A DNA stretch of 64,000 nucleotides, from NCBI RefSeq assembly GCF_024129735.1, contig NZ_JAMXXK010000002.1:41903-105902 (forward strand). Direction: 5' to 3'. The notes below the pieces were generated by a model that was not told where the DNA came from, made no database searches, and saw nothing but the letters and a program-made list of their open reading frames with translations. This DNA is from Acinetobacter lwoffii (GTDB lineage: Bacteria; Pseudomonadota; Gammaproteobacteria; Pseudomonadales; Moraxellaceae). The translations under genes and the position numbers were made by a program. Shown here piece by piece: positions 27,115 to 36,123 of this stretch. Position 1 is the first letter of the stretch. Every line of letters begins with the position of its first letter.

Positions 27115-27480
27115 TTAGTCTTCGATATCCGCAGTATCTGTGTCTGCTAGTTCGAGAGCACCAGGACGAACATTGTCTTTTTTCTCGATCACATGTTCCA
27201 GACTACGTTTTAGTCGGTCAATTGCACCATGGATCGCAGTATCGACATTATGGCCACGATGATTGACTACGACAGGTTTCAAGCCTGCAGGACGCGCTTC
27301 AATCATACAACGAATATCGTCATCGCCGCCTTTGGCGCCATTTTCATCACTGAGATGGACTGAAAAATGGGTAATACGTTCGCTGTGGCGCTGGAATTCT
27401 TGATTTAATTCTTCCCGTACATAAGTAATTAAACGATCACTATTCTGAATGTGGTTATCGGTACGAAGTTCAATATTCAT
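27115..27480 (-). CDS. Ribosome hibernation promoting factor (HPF/RaiA family)
   Basis: A 121-residue protein of the HPF/YfiA fold (beta-alpha-beta-beta-beta-alpha). FSVHLSDENG and CMIEARPAGLKPVVVNHRGHNVDTAIHGAIDRLKRSLEHVI show the conserved second half. It would bind the 30S decoding site and quiet ribosomes in stationary phase. It has a short acidic C-terminal tail rather than a long dimerisation domain, so it is the short type. It is not next to rpoN, so it may be a paralogue of the usual hpf. Confidence 0.8.
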   Translation of the reverse strand: MNIELRTDNHIQNSDRLITYVREELNQEFQRHSERITHFSVHLSDENGAKGGDDDIRCMIEARPAGLKPVVVNHRGHNVDTAIHGAIDRLKRSLEHVIEKKDNVRPGALELADTDTADIED

Positions 27481-28487
27481 ATATTACCATCCTCAATCTT
27501 TGTAACTTTTGAGTGCAAAATTTTTTATCTTGGCACGTTTGTAGCTTGCTGTTTCGCATCGCATTTCACTTCTTCAAATGATTGGAATCACACCCTCCAT
27601 TTTGAATAATGAACACATTTTTGAGTCTGCAGAATCGTGTCCTTATATCTTGAATATCGGCTGTATCTTGGAAATATGCAAGTGATATTTTGGTTTTTTA
27701 GCAAAAGAATAATCCATTGTGACAACTGCTTACTCAGCTCAAAAATACAGGATTTTTCAAACGGAAATTTCACAACCTTTCACATGATTTAATTTGAAAT
27801 AATTTTTTAGCCAGACCGATAAATCGCTTAAATAACACTCGACCAGGAAACCTAAAAAAGGAGGAATTAAAAGTATTTTTTATCGAAATTAGCTCACTTT
27901 TACCTAATAATTTATCTTATAAGATCAGCGCCTAGTCAGCCTTACAGTCCTGAATAGATCATTTGCTTTATCATTATTTAGTTGCTTTTGCATAACCGGG
28001 AAAAATACTCTTTCGTCATTTTAAAATAACAACCTGCAAAATAATTTTTTATTGAAATATAAGACCGTTCAATCTCACTTGAAGAGGCTGAGAACAGGCT
28101 TATAAAACGACGGTCATTTGAGATTTTCAAACTAACCTCATTACACAAACAGAACAAAGCTGTTCAGCCTCAGGCCCAAATTAATTACTAAACAATCTGT
28201 ATATCCCCCCCTATTTTTTACTGATTTTGTAAGTTAATCATCGTAAATTGAAGTGATTTTATATTTTTAGTTATACATTCAGTCTTTTAAGGCACTACAT
28301 ATTCAACTTTATTTAAAAAATAATAATTTAGAGAAGTATCAGCGAAAGGCAATGAAAACTGAGGAAGATGATCGTCTTCATTCAACTCATGGGGGCTGAA
28401 ATATATTTAAGTCAGCGATCACTTTTAACTTTATTTTTACTTATTAATCTGTATGCTTATTCTGCTTTCTCGGGGGGATAGATTTAA
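27481..28487. other. One-kilobase AT-rich intergenic region before the tsx-like gene
   Basis: No convincing coding frame is present; a 61-codon minus-strand frame near 27.6-27.8 kb lacks a ribosome site and looks random. The region must contain the hibernation-factor promoter (near 27.5 kb) and the control region of the tsx-like gene. Candidate RNA structures are GAAGA-TGATCG-TCTTC (28364-28379) and the pairing at 28063-28125 listed separately. Confidence 0.5.
28063..28125 (+). promoter_or_regulatory. Possible pseudoknot-forming leader element
   Basis: GACCGT (28063-28068) can pair with ACGGTC (28110-28115), and AATCTCA (28071-28077) with TGAGATT (28119-28125). The interleaved order of the four arms is that of an H-type pseudoknot. 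It lies about 360 bp before the tsx-like start. Competing simple hairpins exist, so this is only a candidate. Confidence 0.25.
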
Positions 28488-29213
28488 ATGAAATTTACAC
28501 AACTTGCGGCACTTTGTGCATTGGCTTCAACTGCAGCATTTGCTCAAGCAAAACCAGCTTGGCAGGACTTTAGCGTTACAGGTCTTTATGGTGAAAACTA
28601 TGAAGTTGTAGACGATCAGCAAACTACTTTAACTGTTGAATATGCTGCAAAAGTTAAATATGCAGATGTATTCTTCTTTATGGATCGTCTGCGCGGTGGC
28701 GATGATGTTAAAAGTACGTACTTTGAGTTATCACCACGTTTAAGCTTAAGTGAAGTTACAGGCCAAAAACTTGCCTTTGGTCCAGTGAAAGATGTGCTTA
28801 TTTCAACAACGTGGGAAGGTTCAGATAATGCTGATAACTTCCTATATGGCGTGGGCTTTGACCTTGATATCCCATACTTTCAATATGCAAGCTTAAATCT
28901 TTATCGTGCAAACAATGAAAAAGTGTTTGGCAATAAAGACGATTATCAAATGACGCTTACCTATGGTGTGCCATTTAAACTGGGTGCTGAAGATTTTCTT
29001 GTAGATGGCTTCCTTGATTGGTCAACTGCTGAAAAAGACGCTCAAGCAAGCGAGTTAAACTGGACTACACAGTGGAAATGGAATGCGGGCAAACACATTT
29101 CTCCAGATACCCGTTTATACCTCGGTGTTGAACATTCAGTGTGGAACAACAAGTTTGGTCTTAAAAATCAAGACGAAAACAATGTCAGCGCACTTGTGAA
29201 ATATCATTTCTAA
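28488..29213 (+). CDS. Tsx-like nucleoside-specific outer-membrane channel
   Basis: A 241-residue protein with a signal peptide (MKFTQLAALCALASTAAFAQA) and a beta-rich body ending in KYHF, the aromatic C-terminus of outer-membrane barrels. The motifs WQDFSVTGLYGENYEV, VFFFMDRLRGGDDVKSTYFELSPRLSL and the C-terminal LGVEHSVWNNKFGLKN fit the Tsx/OmpK family that passes nucleosides. A GGGGGGAT site precedes the ATG. Codon use and clear start suggest high expression. It ends in its own terminator. Confidence 0.85.
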   Translation: MKFTQLAALCALASTAAFAQAKPAWQDFSVTGLYGENYEVVDDQQTTLTVEYAAKVKYADVFFFMDRLRGGDDVKSTYFELSPRLSLSEVTGQKLAFGPVKDVLISTTWEGSDNADNFLYGVGFDLDIPYFQYASLNLYRANNEKVFGNKDDYQMTLTYGVPFKLGAEDFLVDGFLDWSTAEKDAQASELNWTTQWKWNAGKHISPDTRLYLGVEHSVWNNKFGLKNQDENNVSALVKYHF

Positions 29214-29226
29214 TTGATGTATGATC

Positions 29227-29256
29227 AAAAGTAGAACTCCGGTTCTGCTTTTTTTT
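29227..29256 (+). terminator. Terminator of the tsx-like gene
   Basis: AAAAGTAGAAC-TCCG-GTTCTGCTTTT followed by more T is a Rho-independent terminator, with one G-U pair in the stem. Confidence 0.85.
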
Positions 29257-29294
29257 AAACTGTGATTTCAGCTCACCTCTACTAGAACAAGAAT

Positions 29295-29807
29295 ATGCCT
29301 GATTTTGATATTCGACCTGCGACCGAACATGATCTTGAAACCATTCTCGAGATTTATAATCAGGAAGTACTCTATGGTACTGCGACCTGGAACAGAACAG
29401 CCTTTGATTTGAACTATTTCAAAATCTGGTTTAAACAGCTTAAAAATCAGAATTTCCCGGTTTTTGTGGTTGAAGATACTCAAAATCAAGTCGTCGCTGG
29501 CTATGCCTGTTATGATCAGTTTCGTAGTATTCAGGGCTTTCAACAGACGGTAGAACATTCTATTTTTTTAAACCCGGATTATGCAGGGCAAGGTTTGGGT
29601 TCTAAACTATTGCAGTATTTAATTGAACAGGCTCAAGTACAGAAACTGCATATCATGGTCGCGGCGATTGATTCTGAAAACACCTCATCGATTCATCTGC
29701 ATGAAAAACTGGGGTTCGTTCAAACTGCCTATATGCCGCAAGTCGGACAGAAGTTTGGGCACTGGCGTGATTTGGTCCTCTTACAACTCAATCTGGATCA
29801 AGCTTGA
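29295..29807 (+). CDS. GNAT-family N-acetyltransferase (phosphinothricin acetyltransferase-like)
   Basis: A 170-residue GNAT protein. The N-terminal IRPATEHDLETILEIYNQEVLYGTATW is typical of the PAT/Pat group. The acetyl-CoA loop is NPDYAGQGLGSKLLQYLIEQA, with the late motif IHLHEKLGFVQTAYMPQVGQKFGHWRDL. It probably acetylates a free amine such as a methionine analogue. The true substrate is unknown. Confidence 0.87.
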   Translation: MPDFDIRPATEHDLETILEIYNQEVLYGTATWNRTAFDLNYFKIWFKQLKNQNFPVFVVEDTQNQVVAGYACYDQFRSIQGFQQTVEHSIFLNPDYAGQGLGSKLLQYLIEQAQVQKLHIMVAAIDSENTSSIHLHEKLGFVQTAYMPQVGQKFGHWRDLVLLQLNLDQA

Positions 29808-29979
29808 TTAATTCTTAGTTTAAAGCTATTCCAGAACTGCTTTCTGGATATTCCTCTTCAGCTTTTTAATATTTGGCCATCACGATATTTTGTTGTTATC
29901 CAGTTTAATAAGCACAAGTTCTATTTACTTATACGAGTGGCTATGTTTTATTCAGTTCAAAATTATACTGAATAACGCT

Positions 29980-30702
29980 ATGTATCAATCTCTATTGTCT
30001 ATTGGTCTTTTAAGTTTAAGTATGCTCACTTTTGCTGATTCAGAGTTTGAAAAAGAATTGTATTCAGGCTGTAGCCAAGTCCAAAACTATGCAAATAATG
30101 GCAAGAAATTCTACGACCAAAAACAATATCAAAAGGCCATAGCGCAATTCAAACAACAAGCCGCCTGGTCATCTTTTTGTGCGATGAATGTAGAAGACGG
30201 TGGTACAGCTTTTTCTGAGCGTGATATCACCACGGCATTTAATAATGTTGGCTTAAGTTATGCCAAGCTTGGAAAGCCGCAATGGGCACGCGCCTGGTTT
30301 TCCGTTTTTCCGAATGCTAAAGCCAGCCAGTTCAATCTAAAACAGTTGCCTGCACCAGAAAAACCGAAGAATCTTGCAGGCAAATATGTCCGCTATGCAG
30401 GTTTTGGCCAGTGGAATACGATGGAAGTTAAACGGGCTTCGAATGCCTACCAAATTGAGTTTAATGGACTCTATATGGGTTTGCGCAGTCTGATTTATGG
30501 ACCAAATATAGGAGAATTTTCAACCCGGATGCCATTGAATAAAGCTCAGACCAATTACAGCGTAGAAGATTGCAAAATTGATTTGAAATTTCAGTTTAAC
30601 GCTCAAATTGGACAACAGATTGCGGTGAATAGCAGCAATCCGATGTCTTGTGGTTTTGGACATAATGTCTCGGCGGATGGCATGTATTTAAAGGTTGAGT
30701 GA
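29980..30702 (+). CDS. Exported protein with TPR-like N-terminal part
   Basis: About 240 residues with a signal peptide from the ATG at 29980 (MYQSLLSIGLLSLSMLTFADS). The frame is open from 29890, but only the internal start gives a proper export signal. Residues 30-100 look like a TPR pair (GKKFYDQKQYQKAIAQFKQQAAW, TTAFNNVGLSYAKLGKPQWARAWF). The C-terminal half is a beta-rich domain I do not recognise. Probably periplasmic; no function can be assigned. Confidence 0.65.
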   Translation: MYQSLLSIGLLSLSMLTFADSEFEKELYSGCSQVQNYANNGKKFYDQKQYQKAIAQFKQQAAWSSFCAMNVEDGGTAFSERDITTAFNNVGLSYAKLGKPQWARAWFSVFPNAKASQFNLKQLPAPEKPKNLAGKYVRYAGFGQWNTMEVKRASNAYQIEFNGLYMGLRSLIYGPNIGEFSTRMPLNKAQTNYSVEDCKIDLKFQFNAQIGQQIAVNSSNPMSCGFGHNVSADGMYLKVE

Positions 30703-30768
30703 TTGCTGATTCAGCGATATCTTATTGCCCTATAACAAACATAATATTCAAAATATTACAGGGAAAAT

Positions 30769-31473
30769 ATGGCTAAATTTCTAAATACCAGTGCAACTAA
30801 TTTTTTCTTAGAAGAACTCATTAAAAATGCCAAAGAACGTCTAATTTTAATCAGTCCGTATTTACGTCTCAATGACCGCATCAAAGAATTATTAGAAGAC
30901 AAAGACCGGCTAAAAATTGATGTTCGCATTGTCTATGGCAAAAGTGATTTGCATCCTGAAGAAATCAAATGGATTCAAAAACTGGACTATGTGCGTTTGA
31001 GTTTCTGCAAAAACCTGCATGCAAAGTGCTATCTCAATGAATCGGAATGTATTATTTCGAGTTTGAATTTATATGAATTTAGCCAGGTCAATAACAATGA
31101 AATGGGCATTTCAGTTCGTAAGTATGAAGATGATGAAGTTTTTAAAGATGCGTATGAAGAAGCGCAGCGTATTATTCGGATTAGCGAAGAAGTCCGGATT
31201 AGCTTAGATGAAGTTAAAAATGACTCTAGTTCTAAAGAAATTGAAATAGATGAAGAAAGTAATACTTTGTCTAAACTTACCACGTCTAAACTCGCTGCAA
31301 AGCACAAAATCAAAACAGCTGATTTCCTGGATAAGATGACAGAAAAAGGTTTTCTAAAACTTAATGAAAATGGCAGACATCTTCTAACTGAGCAAGGGAA
31401 AGAAATTGATGGTGAGTTTAGACCAAGTCAGTATGGCGGCTATTTTCTCTGGAATGAAAATATCGAGATTTAA
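30769..31473 (+). CDS. PLD-like single-HKD protein with C-terminal helix-turn-helix-like region
   Basis: A 234-residue cytoplasmic protein. Residues about 10-130 form a phospholipase D-like fold with one HKD-type motif, HAKCYLNESECIISSLNL, where H-x-K and S-S-x-N are kept. The C-terminal part (about 165-225: KLTTSKLAAKHKIKTADFLDKMTEKGFLKLNENGRHLLTEQGK) resembles a winged helix. Single-HKD proteins act as dimers, as nucleases or lipases. Nuclease is more likely given the putative DNA-binding tail. It stands alone 66 bp after the TPR-like gene. Confidence 0.65.
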   Translation: MAKFLNTSATNFFLEELIKNAKERLILISPYLRLNDRIKELLEDKDRLKIDVRIVYGKSDLHPEEIKWIQKLDYVRLSFCKNLHAKCYLNESECIISSLNLYEFSQVNNNEMGISVRKYEDDEVFKDAYEEAQRIIRISEEVRISLDEVKNDSSSKEIEIDEESNTLSKLTTSKLAAKHKIKTADFLDKMTEKGFLKLNENGRHLLTEQGKEIDGEFRPSQYGGYFLWNENIEI

Positions 31474-31529
31474 AGAAAAACTTTAAGTTCCTTTTCTTTC
31501 CAGAAAAGGGAACTTGATAGCCAAAAGTA

Positions 31530-32456
31530 TCAAGCCACTGCCTGATTCTGACAGGCCGACATGACATGTAACACCGCAGCTGTCCGTGTTTCTACATAAA
31601 GCTTTTCAAAGACATGCTCAAGATGCTTGTTTACCGTCCGTGGGCTGAGTTGCAGGATCTCGGCAATATCCCGGTTGGTCTTCCCCATCGTGACCCAATG
31701 CATCACTTCTGCTTCACGCGGTGTCAGGTTGGGACAAGCCTGCGCGATTTCCTCTGCGCTCGGCATTTGGGTCTGCTCTTTCAACTGCACCAATACATGT
31801 TTAGAGATATGCCCTGCATACAGTTTGGTGAGCAGGTTAAGCTGTAACTGCTGATGGCCATGACCGTACTGACCATGCAGTAAGTGTGCTTGATCTGGCT
31901 GCTTGAGCAAGTCCTGTAGCCACTGATTCAAACTGGACTGAAAATGCTGTACATCCACCTGATGATTTTTCAGCAATTCACTGACGATTGGGGTCTGCCA
32001 GATAATTTCACCTTCCAGATTCAGCGATAGAATCGCACTGCCGGTTGCATCCAGCATTTGTCGCTGCTGATGCATTAAACGAGCCTGTAACAAATGGGTT
32101 TTTACTCGTGCCCGAACTTCATCAATATTTAAAGGCTTGGTGACATAGTCTACCCCACCAACCTGAAAGCCTTTGAGGATATGTTCAGTTTCTGTCAGCC
32201 CGGTCATAAAGATCACTGGAATATGTTCAGTCACTGGACTGGCTTTAAGCTGAGTGCAGGTTTCAAAACCATCCATCTCCGGCATACTGCCATCAAGCAG
32301 GATCATGTCAGGCTGAATGCGATGCGCAATTTCAATTGCATCAAATCCATTGGTCGCTACAAGTACCTGATAGCCAGCCTGATCCAGGCTCTCATGCAAT
32401 AGACTTAGATTTTCAGGTATATCATCCACAATCAAAATACTTTCCAACATGTCCAC
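31530..32456 (-). CDS. LuxR/NarL-type response regulator with central PAS-like linker
   Basis: A 308-residue regulator: receiver domain (1-120) with phosphoacceptor D55 (ILLDGSMPEMDG), a middle segment (about 125-225) that begins like a PAS domain (QRQMLDATGSAILSLNLEGEIIW), and a LuxR helix-turn-helix (about 238-300: LTPREAEVMHWVTMGKTNRDIAEILQLSPRTVNKHLEHVFEKL). It starts (GTG at 32456 or ATG at 32450) within ten bases of the end of the hybrid kinase gene, so the two are co-expressed. It is the likely activator of the divergent amide-uptake and amidase genes; the operator candidate is described at 36007 and 41151. Confidence 0.88.
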   Translation of the reverse strand: MDMLESILIVDDIPENLSLLHESLDQAGYQVLVATNGFDAIEIAHRIQPDMILLDGSMPEMDGFETCTQLKASPVTEHIPVIFMTGLTETEHILKGFQVGGVDYVTKPLNIDEVRARVKTHLLQARLMHQQRQMLDATGSAILSLNLEGEIIWQTPIVSELLKNHQVDVQHFQSSLNQWLQDLLKQPDQAHLLHGQYGHGHQQLQLNLLTKLYAGHISKHVLVQLKEQTQMPSAEEIAQACPNLTPREAEVMHWVTMGKTNRDIAEILQLSPRTVNKHLEHVFEKLYVETRTAAVLHVMSACQNQAVA

Positions 32457-32463
32457 CTTACCC

Positions 32464-35400
32464 CTACTTCAGCACATCTGCATGCTCATGAAGTCGCTGA
32501 ATTGCTCTTTTAAAATCAAATTGTTTTAAATCCTGCTCAATCTGATGCCATATATCGTTATATTGTTCAAAGTGCTGGCCACATTCATGCAGGACATCTT
32601 TTGCCCCCCGGATAAAACCAATACTTAAATGCTGTTCCAGCTGAAGGACCGCCTCTGCCACGTTCAACAATGGAATGGATGGGTTCAACTCATTTCTGCT
32701 TTCAATCACAACCGTGGAGATCTGTCCTTTCTGGTCAGAAGGCTGTTCTTGTTCTGGCTGCTGCTCATGCTGATGCAGCCAGCTTAAGCCCAATTTATCA
32801 CCAATTTTGTTCAATAATAAATTGAGATCGACCGGCTTTACTAAAAAGTCTTCGTTGAGAACATCGGTTTCCGGATTGATCATCCGCTCATTGGCATCTG
32901 CAGAAATAATAATAATCGGTACATTGGTCATTTTATTTTGGCGCAGCAATTTCGCCGTTTCCCAGCCGCCCAGTAAAGGCATGCTCAAATCCATCAGAAT
33001 CAGATCAGGATTAAATTCTGGTACCTGGCGCAAACAGGCTAAACCTGATTCTGCCTCTTCTAAAATAAAACCCAGTGGTTTCAGGAAATTTAAAACTAGA
33101 CCACGATCGGTTGCTTCATTATCAACCACCAGTATTTTACGGCGTTCTCCGGTATAACCGGTCACGGTATTAGAGGCAACATCCGCGATCGGATGGATCA
33201 GGGATTTAGAAGGTAAATACAGTTTTATTTTAAACACTGAACCCTGTTTTAACTGGCTGCTCAGGGTCAGCTCGCCACCGAGAATATCGACTAAGAGCTT
33301 CACGATTGGCAGCCCCAAACCCGTGCCAGCAAAGCTGCCCTGTACCACATTACGACCACGCTCAAAAGGCTGGAAGATCCGCTCAACATCCGACTCAGCA
33401 ATCCCACAACCGGTATCCTGAATTTCAAAATAAGCGGTCTGAAAACGGTAATCGACCTTAAATTTGACTACCCCCTCCAGGGTAAATTTCAAAGCATTAC
33501 CCAACAGATTAATCAGTATCTGTTCCAGACGTTTTTTATCAATACGGACATACTGTGGAATCTTGCTACTGATCTCCACATCAAAGTTCAGCTGCTTTTG
33601 GGCAAACTGTGGCTCGAATATATGCACGATCTGTTTAAGAAATTTTGGCAGGTCGATATTGGAATTTTCCAAAGAAATCTTGCCAGTTTCAATCCGTGCC
33701 AAATCCAGCAGACCATCAATTAGAGAAGTCAGATGCTGACCGCTCCGGCTAATCACGCCCAGGGCAGATTCGCCCTGTTCAGACAGTTTTTCCTGTTTCT
33801 GCAGTAGCTGGCTATAACCGAGAATACTGTTCAACGGTGTTCGTAACTCATGGCTGATGCCAATCACATAACGGCTTTTGGCTTCATTGGCTTTTTCTGC
33901 CTGAATACGGGCATCTTGCAACTGGCGATCGGTAACCTTATGCGCTTCAATCTCATCCATCAGCAGTTGAGTCTGGGTATTACTTTCCAGCTGTGCTTGA
34001 CGTCGGCTTTCATCATTCAGCACTAACCACCAGGCGGCCACACAAAGTAGTAAAAACAGCACGGCATAGATTTTGACGAACAGCATTGTCAGCGCATCCT
34101 GCTGCTGTGACAAAGCGCCCAGGCTGGCAGACTCCTGTAAATAAATCAGGCTCAGGCTCACTGCCAGCACCACACCTAAGACAAAAATCAGCAGGATATA
34201 CAGGCTCAAGCGGGTATTAATATGTTGTACCCAGTATTTCGGCAGGAACCAGGCCGCAAAAACTCTGAGCTGTGAAGACCAGCGTGCATGCGGCTTACAC
34301 AGGTCATGACAACGTGCTTCAAGCGTGCAGCACAGAGAACAGATCTGACTGCTATAGGCTGGACAACTGGCCATGTCTGCAGTTTCATAATCATGCTCAC
34401 ACACCACGCACGTCTGTGTCTCGACCAGATTCAGTTCAGGCTTTTCTTGACGTGCCAAGTAGTATTTACCTTTGGTAAACCAGGCAATTAGCGGTACACA
34501 TAACATCGCCGTACCGAGTGCGATAAAGCCGGCCAAGGACCGGGCAATCTCTCCAAAAACGCCCCAGTAACACAACATGGATAAGACCGATGCAATGATC
34601 AGGCTACCGACTCCAACCGGATTAATGTCATATAGATAGGCCCGTCGAAATTCAATTCCTTTTGGACTCAATCCCAGTGGTTTACAGATCACCAGATCCG
34701 CAACAATGGCACCGATCCAAGCAAGGGCCACATTACTGTATAAGCCAAGCACACGCTCCACCGCATGAATTACCCCAAGTTCCATCAACAGCAAAGCGAT
34801 AAAGATATTGAATACCAGCCAGACTACGCGCCCTGGATGGCTATGCGTCAGACGCGCAAAAAAGTTCGACCAGGCCAATGACCCTGCATAGGCATTGGTA
34901 ACATTAATCTTGATCTGGGCAACGCAGACAAATAAAACCGTCAGAAATAAAGCGATCCCGGGATGATTGACCACCTGTTGGTAAGCAATCCAGTACAGAT
35001 AATTGGGGTTACTCAGTTCAGAATCAGCAACCAGATACTGCATTGCCAGTGCCATGAGCAGCATACCCATGAATATCTTGATAAATCCACCTAGAATCCA
35101 GGCCGGCCCACCTAAAAAGACAGCCCAATTCCATTTACGCTGAATATGTTTTTTATCGGGTAAAAACCGCAGATAATCCGCCTGTTCTCCGATCTGGGTG
35201 ATCAAGGCAAAGAGCACCGTGCAGGATGCACCAAAAAAAGACAGATTAAAGGCAGCGCTCTGACTTTTTGCGCCCTCAATCAATGCAAGATTGCTGATCA
35301 AATCAGGTTGCTTCACCAACACAAAGCACCATGGTAATAAAAGCAGAAATAACCAGAGTGGTTGGGTGATGGCCTGCACCTTATTGATGAAGCCAATACC

Positions 35401-35919
35401 TTTGACCACCAATGGCAAAATCACCAGTGCTGAAATCAGGTAGCCAATACTCAGGGGTATCCCTAAGCCTAGCTCCAATGCCAGCGCCATGATGGCGGCT
35501 TCAAAGGCGAGAAAGATAAAGGTGAAACTGGCATAAATGACCGAGGTAATGGAGGAGCCAATATAGCCAAATCCGGCACCACGGGTCAGTAAATCAATAT
35601 CGACATTATAACGGGCAGCATAATAACCAATCGGCCAGCTGGTCAGGAAAATGATAATCGCCACAACCACCAGGGCCCAGAAAGCATTACCGAAACCGTA
35701 TTGCCAGAGCATGGTGGCTCCAAGTGCCTCCATTGCCAGGAAACTGACGGCCGCAAGCGCCGTATTGGTCACTGTCCATAGTGACCATTTCCGGACGGAT
35801 TTAGGCGCATAGCGCAGGGCATAATCCTCAATACTTTCATCGACCACCCAGGTATTGTATTTACGCCGGGTATGAATGACGCGCTGCGGTGCCTGACTGG
35901 TATTCACTGTTGGGTCCAT
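32464..35919 (-). CDS. NCS1-type permease fused to a hybrid sensor histidine kinase
   Basis: A protein of about 1151 residues. Residues about 40-480 form a twelve-helix transporter of the NCS1 (cytosine/purine/allantoin) type. Residues 504-541 form a cysteine cluster (eight Cys, spaced like zinc ligands: CVVC, C, C, CC, C, C). Two more helices (about 570-635) and a coiled linker follow. The kinase core has H690 in SHELRTPLN, an N-box NLLGNALKFT, and G-boxes DTGCGI and GTGLGLP. A receiver domain carries D977 (ILMDLSMPLLGG) and a C-terminal helical region follows. A TTG three codons upstream is an alternative start. The layout parallels CbrA/CrbS, in which an SLC5 transporter is joined to a kinase. 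The transporter half may sense or import the inducing amide or a related nitrogen compound. Confidence 0.9.
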   Translation of the reverse strand: MDPTVNTSQAPQRVIHTRRKYNTWVVDESIEDYALRYAPKSVRKWSLWTVTNTALAAVSFLAMEALGATMLWQYGFGNAFWALVVVAIIIFLTSWPIGYYAARYNVDIDLLTRGAGFGYIGSSITSVIYASFTFIFLAFEAAIMALALELGLGIPLSIGYLISALVILPLVVKGIGFINKVQAITQPLWLFLLLLPWCFVLVKQPDLISNLALIEGAKSQSAAFNLSFFGASCTVLFALITQIGEQADYLRFLPDKKHIQRKWNWAVFLGGPAWILGGFIKIFMGMLLMALAMQYLVADSELSNPNYLYWIAYQQVVNHPGIALFLTVLFVCVAQIKINVTNAYAGSLAWSNFFARLTHSHPGRVVWLVFNIFIALLLMELGVIHAVERVLGLYSNVALAWIGAIVADLVICKPLGLSPKGIEFRRAYLYDINPVGVGSLIIASVLSMLCYWGVFGEIARSLAGFIALGTAMLCVPLIAWFTKGKYYLARQEKPELNLVETQTCVVCEHDYETADMASCPAYSSQICSLCCTLEARCHDLCKPHARWSSQLRVFAAWFLPKYWVQHINTRLSLYILLIFVLGVVLAVSLSLIYLQESASLGALSQQQDALTMLFVKIYAVLFLLLCVAAWWLVLNDESRRQAQLESNTQTQLLMDEIEAHKVTDRQLQDARIQAEKANEAKSRYVIGISHELRTPLNSILGYSQLLQKQEKLSEQGESALGVISRSGQHLTSLIDGLLDLARIETGKISLENSNIDLPKFLKQIVHIFEPQFAQKQLNFDVEISSKIPQYVRIDKKRLEQILINLLGNALKFTLEGVVKFKVDYRFQTAYFEIQDTGCGIAESDVERIFQPFERGRNVVQGSFAGTGLGLPIVKLLVDILGGELTLSSQLKQGSVFKIKLYLPSKSLIHPIADVASNTVTGYTGERRKILVVDNEATDRGLVLNFLKPLGFILEEAESGLACLRQVPEFNPDLILMDLSMPLLGGWETAKLLRQNKMTNVPIIIISADANERMINPETDVLNEDFLVKPVDLNLLLNKIGDKLGLSWLHQHEQQPEQEQPSDQKGQISTVVIESRNELNPSIPLLNVAEAVLQLEQHLSIGFIRGAKDVLHECGQHFEQYNDIWHQIEQDLKQFDFKRAIQRLHEHADVLK

Positions 35920-36006
35920 ACAGATCAAATCAAGCTAAATATCTGCTCTTAAAAGCAATAACTATGCCCAGCCTATCAGTATCTAAAAATAATCCGACTG
36001 AATGCT

Positions 36007-36028
36007 ATATACGTAAAGTGACGTATAT
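36007..36028. promoter_or_regulatory. Operator-like inverted repeat, copy 1 (before the transporter operon)
   Basis: ATATACGT-N6-ACGTATAT is a perfect inverted repeat between the divergent hybrid-kinase and urtA-like genes. The core ATACG-N8-CGTAT recurs at 41151-41172 before amiE with identical spacing. It is probably the binding site of the LuxR-type regulator. Confidence 0.6.
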
Positions 36029-36123
36029 GCTCATTTTTTAACTCCCCTTAGGCTTAGTTCCATACCAAGCGCAAACCAATGATTAAGCGCATCAGCATAT
36101 CTAATTCTATAGGGGAACCCGAC

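Noticed and set aside
27588..27773. A 61-codon minus-strand frame in the gap before the tsx-like gene
   Set aside because: No ribosome site and low-complexity AT-driven composition. Treated as chance in a non-coding region.
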